Shown piece after piece: positions 1-5,092 of a stretch of DNA of 5,802 bases (position 1 is its first letter; each line of letters opens with the position of its first letter). Under the pieces are notes generated by a model, which was not told where the DNA came from, searched no databases, and saw only the letters and a list, made by a program, of their open reading frames with translations. The position numbers and the translations under genes were made by a program. Source of the DNA: Hyphomicrobiales bacterium (lineage in GTDB: Bacteria > Pseudomonadota > Alphaproteobacteria > Rhizobiales > Beijerinckiaceae); contig JAATEW010000094.1 of assembly GCA_015655535.1 (NCBI GenBank), positions 1 to 5,802 of the forward strand, in the 5' to 3' direction.

Positions 1-1111
1 GGAAGGTGATCGAGGCGAGCGTCACGTTCTCGGGCTGAACCTGAACATGCTCCTTGGCTTCCAAGGCCTGATGCAGGCCTTCGGAGTAGCGGCGCCCCGG
101 CATCATGCGGCCGGTGAATTCGTCGATGATGACCAATTCGGGGATGCCTTGCTCGTTCTTGCGGACGATATAATCCTTGTCGAGCTGAAACAGTTTATGC
201 GCGCGCAAAGCCTGATTGACGTGATGAACCAGCGTCACATTGGCGGCTTCATAGAGCGAGCCTTCGGTTAGCACGCCGACTTCGCGCAGCAATTCTTCCA
301 TATGTTCATTGCCGGCTTCTGTCAGATTGACCGAACGCTGCTTTTCGTCGAGATCGTAATCCTCGCGCGTCAGGCGCGGGATGATCACATCGACGGCATT
401 GTAGAGCTCGGATTTATCGTCCGACGGGCCGGAGATGATCAAAGGCGTACGGGCTTCGTCGACGAGGATCGAATCGACTTCATCGACGATCGCGTAATTG
501 TGCCCGCGCTGCACCATCTGCGCGAGCTCATATTTCATATTGTCGCGCAGATAATCGAAGCCGAATTCGTTATTGGTGCCGTAGGTGATATCGGCCGCAT
601 AGCCGGCGCGTCGCTCGGTATCGTCTATGCCATGGACGATGATGCCGACCGAAAGCCCCAAGAACTTATAGACTTGGCCCATCCATTCGGCGTCGCGGCG
701 GGCGAGATAATCATTGACGGTGACGACATGCACGCCCTTGCCGGGCAGGGCATTGAGATAACAGGCGAGCGTCGCGACCAGGGTCTTACCTTCGCCCGTC
801 CGCATTTCGGCGATGGCGCCCTCGTGCAAAACCATGCCGCCGATGAGCTGCACATCGAAATGGCGCTGGCCGAGCACGCGGCGCGCCGCTTCGCGCACCG
901 TCGCAAAAGCCGGAACAAGCAATTCGTCGAGGGGAGTGCCTTGCACCAGTGCCCCGCGGAACATTTGCGTGCGCCCGGCGAGTTCCTCGTCCGAGAGTTT
1001 GAGCATCTCCGGTTCGAGCGCGTTGATGGCGGCGACTTTCGGCTTGTATCCCTTGAGGCGCCGGTCGTTGGCCGAACCGAAAATCTTTTTGGCGAGCGTG
1101 CCTAACAACAT
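1..1111 (-). CDS. secA: Protein translocase subunit SecA, N-terminal part (incomplete, 3' end beyond the left edge)
   Basis: SecA is the ATPase motor that pushes unfolded preproteins through the SecYEG channel at the inner membrane. The reverse strand reads 370 residues without a stop. It starts MLLGTLAKKIFGSANDRR, the usual SecA N-terminus. The Walker A segment EMRTGEGKTL lies near residues 102-111 (K109). The segment ITYGTNNEFGFDYLRD follows, then the DEAD-type Walker B DEVDSILVDEARTPLIISG beginning at residue 210. The last readable part, GRMMPGRRYSEGLHQALEAKE then NVTLASIT, is the preprotein cross-linking domain returning to the first nucleotide-binding fold. Full-length SecA is about 900 residues, so over half is missing here. 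The start is ATG at 1111-1109, preceded by AAAAGG (1126-1121) nine bases upstream. The gene is divergent from the parvulin gene. Motifs and length to the edge are seen directly; identification is secure. Confidence 0.98.
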   Translation of the reverse strand, partial: MLLGTLAKKIFGSANDRRLKGYKPKVAAINALEPEMLKLSDEELAGRTQMFRGALVQGTPLDELLVPAFATVREAARRVLGQRHFDVQLIGGMVLHEGAIAEMRTGEGKTLVATLACYLNALPGKGVHVVTVNDYLARRDAEWMGQVYKFLGLSVGIIVHGIDDTERRAGYAADITYGTNNEFGFDYLRDNMKYELAQMVQRGHNYAIVDEVDSILVDEARTPLIISGPSDDKSELYNAVDVIIPRLTREDYDLDEKQRSVNLTEAGNEHMEELLREVGVLTEGSLYEAANVTLVHHVNQALRAHKLFQLDKDYIVRKNEQGIPELVIIDEFTGRMMPGRRYSEGLHQALEAKEHVQVQPENVTLASITF

Positions 1112-1171
1112 CAAGCAAGACCTTTTCGGACCCTTGAGGGGCCGCAGCACTGGGTTAACGTGGAGAGCCTG

Positions 1172-1192
1172 AACCCGAAGAGGCCTCGGGTT
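1172..1192. repeat. Short perfect inverted repeat in the secA leader region
   Basis: AACCCGA (1172-1178) and TCGGGTT (1186-1192) form a perfect 7-bp stem around a 7-base loop, about 60 bases upstream of the secA start. On the plus strand the stem runs into TTTT, so it could end a transcript moving away from secA. On the minus strand it would be a hairpin in the secA 5' leader. No T-tract follows on the minus strand, so it is not a classical terminator of secA leader transcription. Its function is unknown. Confidence 0.4.
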
Positions 1193-1643
1193 TTGGGGCC
1201 GATGTGCAAGAGCGAATTATGGCCGGACCGGCGCCCGACGGCCAAGCGCCGCCGGCACGGGAAAACGCCCCTATACCATGTCTTGCCCAAGGCACTGATC
1301 AGATACAGCTCTTCCTTTGGCCGAACTTTGCCCGGCGCCCTACAGATGTGCAGGCAGGGCTCCTCCTGCAAGGCGGCGGACAGGCCTAAAGAGAGCGGCA
1401 AAAAAGGGATTTGCATGTCCTGACAAGGGTTAAGGAAGCAAGACCGTTGGAGAGGAATTTGTCCCGGTTCCATTACTCAAGCCTGAGGTGTAATCTGGCT
1501 TTTATCCTTATGTCGCCCTTTCGAGCAAATTTAAGCCCAATTCTTCTCCCAAGCCCTCCAAATGATGTAGCCTTTCGCCAAGAAGCACGTCAAAAGCCCA
1601 TCAGCCCCGTTGCGGCATAGTCCATTGAGCGCCTCCATTGACC

Positions 1644-1722
1644 CCGGCGATTGCCGGATCAGACACTCATCTGAAAGACATATAATATTCGTATTTTCCA
1701 GCCGGTTTTGCCGGCCGGCAAT
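1644..1722. repeat. Cluster of GCCGG/CCGGC inverted repeats around the -10 element
   Basis: CCGGC (1644-1648) pairs with GCCGG (1653-1657) over a 4-base loop, and GCCGG (1701-1705) pairs with CCGGC (1711-1715) over a 5-base loop. In addition ATTGCCGG (1650-1657) and CCGGCAAT (1715-1722) form a perfect 8-bp inverted repeat with TATAAT between the arms. The arms are seen directly. A role as an operator is inference, because GCCGG words are common in high-GC DNA. Confidence 0.4.
1681..1686 (+). promoter_or_regulatory. Candidate -10 element (TATAAT) for the parvulin gene
   Basis: A perfect TATAAT lies about 90 bases upstream of the parvulin start, in the AT-rich part of the intergenic region and in the right orientation. 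No good -35 box sits 16-18 bases upstream; the nearest TTG-type hexamer, TTGCCG at 1651-1656, leaves 24 bases, which is too long. It is therefore a -10 candidate only, possibly activator-dependent. Confidence 0.35.
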
Positions 1723-1777
1723 GACAGTCTCGGAACCTGACCTTCGTAGGGTTTCTTCAGCCCGGAGTATATGAGGT

Positions 1778-2707
1778 ATGATTATGATGAAACCCCAACG
1801 TGCGATTGTGCTTGGTCTTGCTTGGGCCTTTTTTTCGACGGGCATGATCCACGCCGCGGCCGCCGACCCGGCTGCTCCTGCGCCCAAGGTCCTCGCCACG
1901 GTCAATGGCAAAAATATCACCGAGCAAGATCTGAAGCTCGCCATGGACGACCTTGGTTCGAGCCTGCCGCAGCAGCTTCAGGGAAAGGCGCGCGAGACCT
2001 ATCTGCTCGACTATCTCATCGACGGTCAGCTCGTTGTCCAGAAGGCGCTTGCCGACAAACTCGACAAGACCCCGGATTTTACCGAAAAGCTCTCCTATCT
2101 CCGCGACAAGGCTTTGATGGATGTCCTGCTGAGCGACGTCGCCAAGGCCGCGACGACCGACGAGGCCTTGCACAAAACCTATGACGAGGCCGCGGCGGCG
2201 CAAAAGCCCGAGACCGAAATTCACGCCCGCCATATTCTGGTTGCGACCGAAGCCGATGCGCAGGTGGCCCTGAAACGGGTAAAGGCCGGCGAGGATTTCG
2301 CCAAAGTTGCAAAAGACGTGTCGAAAGATCCGGGCTCGGAAGGCGGCGACCTCGGCTGGTTCACCAAGGACCGCATGGTGCCGGAATTCGCCGATGCCGC
2401 CTTCAAGCTGGAGCCGGGACAGATTTCCGATCCGGTGAAGAGCCAGTTCGGCTGGCACATCATCCAAGTCGAGGACAAGCGCCAGAAAAGCTTCCCGCCC
2501 TTCGACCAGGTGAAAGACCAGCTCGTGCGCTATGTCGTGCAGAAGGCGCAGAGCGAGATGATCGTCAAATTGCGCGACGCCGCCAAGATCGATCGCGCCG
2601 ACGCCGAGCCCGTCCCCGGCGAGACGCCGCCCGCGACGCCGCCGGCCGGCAAATCCTCGGCGACCGATCCCGCGAAGCCCGCCGCGACAAAGCCTGCTGG
2701 CAAGTAA
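1778..2707 (+). CDS. Exported parvulin-type peptidyl-prolyl cis-trans isomerase (PpiC/SurA/PrsA-like)
   Basis: This is a periplasmic foldase that isomerises X-Pro bonds in exported proteins. The 309-residue product begins with a short basic stretch and a hydrophobic segment (AIVLGLAWAFFSTGMIHAAA), a likely signal peptide cut after the Ala run near residue 29. A helical SurA-N-like chaperone region follows (about residues 35-140, LATVNGKNITEQDLKLAMDD onwards). The parvulin domain spans roughly residues 147-231, bounded by HARHILV (from H149) and GWHIIQVED (from G225). The tail from about residue 275 is rich in Pro, Ala and Lys. GGAG (1764-1767) is 10 bases before ATG 1778, while GAGG (1773-1776) better suits ATG 1784 or 1787, so the true start may be two or three codons later. 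It is divergent from secA, which fits a shared export theme, and closes with its own terminator. The family is clear; the exact ortholog name is not. Confidence 0.93.
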   Translation: MIMMKPQRAIVLGLAWAFFSTGMIHAAAADPAAPAPKVLATVNGKNITEQDLKLAMDDLGSSLPQQLQGKARETYLLDYLIDGQLVVQKALADKLDKTPDFTEKLSYLRDKALMDVLLSDVAKAATTDEALHKTYDEAAAAQKPETEIHARHILVATEADAQVALKRVKAGEDFAKVAKDVSKDPGSEGGDLGWFTKDRMVPEFADAAFKLEPGQISDPVKSQFGWHIIQVEDKRQKSFPPFDQVKDQLVRYVVQKAQSEMIVKLRDAAKIDRADAEPVPGETPPATPPAGKSSATDPAKPAATKPAGK

Positions 2708-2728
2708 GGCGCGCTCCCCAAGGTCTCG

Positions 2729-2758
2729 AAAGCCCCGGCGTCTCGCCGGGGCTTTTTT
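2729..2758 (+). terminator. Rho-independent terminator of the parvulin gene
   Basis: AGCCCCGGCG (2731-2740) pairs perfectly with CGCCGGGGCT (2744-2753) across a 3-base TCT loop. The stem extends through flanking A/T pairs to about 12 bp, and six T residues occupy 2753-2758. It begins 21 bases after the stop codon and should insulate argJ from the upstream transcript. Confidence 0.93.
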
Positions 2759-2847
2759 GTGCTTTATCGAGAAACTTGAAACCCTCGTCTTGACGCAATG
2801 TGCCGCGCCCGGCAAATCGCGCCTGCCTCTCACGTCTTGGATAGTTT

Positions 2848-2896
2848 AGAGCGGAACGGGGCGCAAAACCGCTTACATTTTTGCTCATCCCGCTCT
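2848..2896. repeat. Palindromic intergenic repeat of rhizobial type, upstream of argJ
   Basis: The outer arms AGAGCGG (2848-2854) and CCGCTCT (2890-2896) are perfect inverted repeats of 7 bp. Inner arms GCAAAA (2863-2868) and TTTTGC (2879-2884) add a second 6-bp stem, with unpaired internal stretches between and a 10-base loop. This two-tiered design, with an AGAGC outer end and a C/G-AAAA inner arm, resembles the dispersed extragenic palindromes common in Rhizobiales genomes; that resemblance is recalled, not searched. The element ends one base before the argJ Shine-Dalgarno sequence, so the folded RNA could affect argJ translation. Confidence 0.6.
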
Positions 2897-2907
2897 GGAA
2901 GAAACCG

Positions 2908-4140
2908 ATGACCTCTCCTTTCGCGCCGACCGAATTTCCACCGATCCCGCCCATCGAGGGCGTGCGCTTTGCGACCGGTGCCGCCGGAATCCGCTACAAA
3001 GAGCGAACCGATGTGATGCTGGCGCTTTTCGACAAGGGCACGCAGGTCGCGGGTGTCTTCACCAAGTCGAAATGCCCCTCCGCGCCGGTCGATTGGTGCC
3101 GCACCAAGCTCAAGGGCGGCAAAGCCCGCACGCTTGTCGTGAATTCCGGCAATGCCAATGCCTTCACCGGCAGGACCGGTACCGAGGCCGTGAAATTCAC
3201 CGCGGCGCTCGCGGCCAAAGCCACAGCCGCGCCTGCATCTGAGATTTTCCTGGCCTCCACCGGGGTCATCGGCGAGCCGCTCGATGCGAGCAAATTCGAC
3301 GGCGTGCTCGACAGGCTCGCGGAGGCGGCGTCGCCGGACGGCATGCTCGAAGCGGCGAAAGCCATCATGACGACCGATACCTATCCGAAGGTGGCATTCG
3401 CCAAGGCCGAGATCGGCGGCGTCGAAGTGACGATCGCCGGCATGGCCAAGGGCGCGGGCATGATCGCGCCCGACATGGCGACCATGCTCGCCTTTCTCTT
3501 CACCGATGCGCCCATCGATGCGGAAGCTTTGCAAACCCTGCTTGGCAAGGCCGTGCAAGTCTCCTTCAATGCGATCACCATCGACAGCGATACTTCGACC
3601 TCCGATACGCTTTTGCTGTTTGCGACGGGTGCGGCCAAAAAGCGCGGCGTGCCCCGGATCGCCGAGGCCTCGGACCGCCGCATCGCCTCGTTCAAGCAGG
3701 CCTTGCAGAATGTCTGCCTCGATCTCGCACATCAGATCGTCAAGGACGGCGAAGGCGCCCGGAAATTCGTCGAGATCACGGTGGAAGGCGCAGCCAGCTC
3801 CGGCGCTGCCAAGAGGATCGCGCTCTCGATCGCCAATTCGCCGCTCGTGAAGACGGCGATTGCCGGCGAAGACGCGAATTGGGGCCGCATCGTCATGGCG
3901 ATCGGCAAAGCCGGCGAAAAGGCCGAGCGCGACAAGCTTGCCATCTGGTTCGGCAATATTCGCGTTGCGCACAAGGGCTTGCGCGATCCCAAATATGACG
4001 AAGCCGAGGTTTCGGCCATCATGCGCAAACCGGAAATCAGGATCCAAGTCGATCTTGGCCTTGGCCGCGGCAAAGCAACGGTCTGGACCTGCGATCTGAC
4101 CAAGGAATATGTCGCCATCAACGGCGACTACCGGTCTTGA
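2908..4140 (+). CDS. argJ: Glutamate N-acetyltransferase / amino-acid acetyltransferase ArgJ
   Basis: ArgJ transfers the acetyl group from N-acetylornithine to glutamate, recycling it in arginine biosynthesis; some members also use acetyl-CoA. The 410-residue product has the family landmarks in order: NSGNANAFTG (residues 79-88), STGVIGEPL (from 117, with T118-G119 at the expected oxyanion hole), KGAGMIAPDMATMLAF with autocleavage expected before T192, AITIDSDTSTSDTLLLF, ANWGRIVMAIGKAGE (N324), and the C-terminal DLTKEYVAINGDYRS. Cleavage would give an alpha chain of 191 and a beta chain of 219 residues, as usual, with T192 as nucleophile. The start is ATG 2908, preceded by GGAAGA (2897-2902) five bases away. 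An upstream in-frame TTG at 2881 lies inside the palindromic repeat and is disfavoured. The stop overlaps the mutT start. Cytoplasmic. Whether it is mono- or bifunctional cannot be read from the sequence. Confidence 0.97.
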   Translation: MTSPFAPTEFPPIPPIEGVRFATGAAGIRYKERTDVMLALFDKGTQVAGVFTKSKCPSAPVDWCRTKLKGGKARTLVVNSGNANAFTGRTGTEAVKFTAALAAKATAAPASEIFLASTGVIGEPLDASKFDGVLDRLAEAASPDGMLEAAKAIMTTDTYPKVAFAKAEIGGVEVTIAGMAKGAGMIAPDMATMLAFLFTDAPIDAEALQTLLGKAVQVSFNAITIDSDTSTSDTLLLFATGAAKKRGVPRIAEASDRRIASFKQALQNVCLDLAHQIVKDGEGARKFVEITVEGAASSGAAKRIALSIANSPLVKTAIAGEDANWGRIVMAIGKAGEKAERDKLAIWFGNIRVAHKGLRDPKYDEAEVSAIMRKPEIRIQVDLGLGRGKATVWTCDLTKEYVAINGDYRS

Positions 4141-4541
4141 CCAAGCTCCTTCTTGTCGTCGCCGTCGCGCTGATCGATGCCGACGGGCGGATCCTCCTCA
4201 GCCAAAGACCGGAAGGCAAGGCGCTCGCCGGGCTCTGGGAATTTCCCGGCGGCAAAGTCGAAGACGGCGAGCGCCCCGAACATGCGCTCATCCGGGAATT
4301 GCAAGAAGAATTAGGCATTAAGGTCGAGGAGGCGTGCCTTGCACCGCTCAGTTTCGCGAGCCATGCCTATCCGGATTTTCATTTGCTGATGCCGCTTTAT
4401 GTCTGCCGGCGCTGGACCGGCAGCGTCTCGGGGCTCGAAGGACAAGCTCTGAAATGGGTGCGGCCGAATGACCTGCGCGCCTATCCCATGCCGCCCGCCG
4501 ACGCGCCGCTGATACCAGCGCTTATGGATCTTTTACCCTAA
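4137..4541 (+). CDS. mutT: MutT-type Nudix hydrolase, probable 8-oxo-dGTP diphosphatase
   Basis: This enzyme probably removes 8-oxo-dGTP from the nucleotide pool by hydrolysis to the monophosphate, preventing A:T to C:G mutations. The 134-residue product carries a complete Nudix box, GX5EX7REUXEEXGU, at residues 39-61: G39, E45, R53, E54, E57, E58, G60. It is preceded by LLSQRPEGKALAGLWEFPGG, the typical MutT approach to the box. The length is close to the 129 residues of E. coli MutT. The start is TTG at 4137, overlapping the argJ stop in the four bases TTGA, which indicates translational coupling; no ATG gives the full N-terminal strand TKLLLVVAVALID. No clear intrinsic terminator follows. 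Membership of the Nudix/MutT group is certain; the exact substrate is inferred from similarity. Confidence 0.92.
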   Translation: MTKLLLVVAVALIDADGRILLSQRPEGKALAGLWEFPGGKVEDGERPEHALIRELQEELGIKVEEACLAPLSFASHAYPDFHLLMPLYVCRRWTGSVSGLEGQALKWVRPNDLRAYPMPPADAPLIPALMDLLP

Positions 4542-4574
4542 GTAGAAAACCGTGAGGAAATCCGCTGCGGGGAT

Positions 4575-4599
4575 GGAACAAATCAGGCTTTTTTTGGTT
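4575..4599 (+). promoter_or_regulatory. Candidate EcfG-type (general stress sigma factor) promoter
   Basis: GGAAC (4575-4579) is followed by 16 bases and then GGTT (4596-4599). Alphaproteobacterial EcfG sigma factors recognise GGAAC-N16/17-CGTT, so this matches eight of nine positions with correct spacing. It lies about 100 bases upstream of the NepR-like ORF, in the right orientation. A match of this size can arise by chance, and the -10 lacks the leading C. The pairing with a NepR-like gene, whose family is typically under EcfG control, is what raises interest. Confidence 0.33.
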
Positions 4600-4622
4600 T
4601 TCGTTTCGCTTGTAGAAACCAA
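4594..4622. repeat. Inverted repeat TTGGTTT/AAACCAA downstream of mutT
   Basis: TTGGTTT (4594-4600) and AAACCAA (4616-4622) are perfect 7-bp arms with a 15-base spacer, directly after a T-run (4589-4595). The AT-rich arms and the position of the T-run before the stem argue against a standard plus-strand terminator. It overlaps the -10 part of the EcfG-like promoter candidate, so an operator role is possible but unproven. Confidence 0.3.
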
Positions 4623-4700
4623 GCATGACCTTCACCCCGGCACAGCAAACCTGATCCAGTCGCAGAAAAGGGAAGCCCCGACGCACCTAAGTTTGAAGTG

Positions 4701-4928
4701 ATGACCGATCTTTCGAAAATCGATATTAGCAAGGCCCGCCGTCCCATGCGCCACGATGAACGCTCCGCACCGAGATTGGAACGCGCTGATCTCAACCGCT
4801 CCTGCCAAGGGCAGACTCTGCCCAGCCAGCTCGGTCATCGCTTGCGGACTGTCTATCTCGCCCCAGAGACACGAAACGACGACGCGTTCGAGTCGCTGTT
4901 GAAGCAGATTTCTGGCCTTCTTCCTTAG
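4701..4928 (+). CDS. Small protein with NepR-like anti-sigma signature (hypothetical)
   Basis: This is a 75-residue, probably cytoplasmic protein with no signal peptide or membrane segment. The first 40 residues are polar and basic and look disordered. The C-terminal part reads LGHRLRTVY (residues 44-52), ten residues, then FESLLKQI (63-70). NepR anti-sigma factors, which hold EcfG inactive until PhyR is phosphorylated, have a first helix (L/I)GxxLRxxY and a second helix FxxLLxxL separated by about eleven residues including a PxP-type linker. The two helices match; the linker is one residue shorter and its prolines are replaced (LAPETRNDDA). No ecfG or phyR lies nearby, so it would be an orphan paralog. 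GTG 4698 is an alternative start directly upstream and ATG 4746 a later one. The Shine-Dalgarno sequence is weak (GAAG at 4695-4698, too close), which lowers confidence in the start. Coding status is supported by the family-like C-terminus and the downstream hairpins. NepR assignment is inference. Confidence 0.55.
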   Translation: MTDLSKIDISKARRPMRHDERSAPRLERADLNRSCQGQTLPSQLGHRLRTVYLAPETRNDDAFESLLKQISGLLP

Positions 4929-4932
4929 AGCG

Positions 4933-4961
4933 GGCGAGGCGGCGCTTATTTGCGCCTCGCC
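4933..4961 (+). terminator. GC-rich hairpin just after the NepR-like ORF
   Basis: GGCGAGGCG (4933-4941) pairs perfectly with CGCCTCGCC (4953-4961) across an 11-base loop, beginning four bases after the stop codon. There is no T-tract behind it, so alone it is more likely a 3'-end stabilising or pausing structure than a full intrinsic terminator. It stands in tandem with the hairpin at 4990-5022. Confidence 0.5.
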
Positions 4962-4989
4962 AATGCCTCTTCTCATCCCTATCTTTATG

Positions 4990-5028
4990 AGCTGCGCGGT
5001 TCGGTAAGCGACCCGCGCGGTTTTCCTT
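4990..5028 (+). terminator. Probable intrinsic terminator between the NepR-like ORF and lepA
   Basis: GCGCGGTTCG (4994-5003) pairs with CGACCCGCGC (5009-5018) with one T/C mismatch, around a 5-base GTAAG loop. Outer pairs including G-T wobbles extend the stem to about 4990-5022. TTTTCCTTT follows from 5021. This is a good, though not perfect, intrinsic terminator in the plus orientation. It implies that lepA, about 70 bases on, has its own promoter. Confidence 0.65.
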
Positions 5029-5092
5029 TGTGCTTTCAAACGCTCGGCGGGCTCGCCTTTCCTTCCCGTGCTCCGCCTGCTATGCGCAACCC

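Larger units (their letters stand above)
1112..1777. other. Divergent intergenic region between secA and the parvulin gene
   Basis: These 666 bases separate two divergent start codons and should hold both promoters. I find no convincing gene. The short ORFs on either strand have arginine-, cysteine- or proline-rich, non-conserved-looking translations and no domain. What can be seen is a hairpin (1172-1192) near the secA start, an AT-richer stretch from about 1400 to 1770, and a perfect TATAAT (1681-1686) flanked by GCCGG/CCGGC repeats in front of the parvulin gene. I could not place a secA promoter with confidence. A small RNA cannot be excluded from sequence reading alone. Confidence 0.7.

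Noticed and set aside
302..1105. 267-codon plus-strand ORF opposite secA
   Set aside because: It is an antisense shadow. The minus strand gives a clear SecA with Walker A and DEVD motifs across the whole span, and high-GC codon bias opens the opposite frame.
1411..1620. 69-codon plus-strand ORF in the intergenic region
   Set aside because: No Shine-Dalgarno sequence, no coding-like codon bias and no recognisable motif.
2790..2818. TTGACG-based promoter for argJ
   Set aside because: The -35-like hexamer is good, but the hexamer 17 bases on (CAAATC) is a poor -10, so I do not list it as a feature.
1757..2833. 358-codon minus-strand ORF opposite the parvulin gene
   Set aside because: It covers the terminator and the parvulin gene in antisense and has no family features.
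2830..4047. 405-codon minus-strand ORF opposite argJ
   Set aside because: The sense strand encodes a complete ArgJ with all family motifs; the antisense product is Arg/Gly/His-rich with no recognisable domain.
4581..4600. T-run after mutT as an intrinsic terminator
   Set aside because: No GC-rich stem directly precedes the T-run, so it does not fit a plus-strand terminator.
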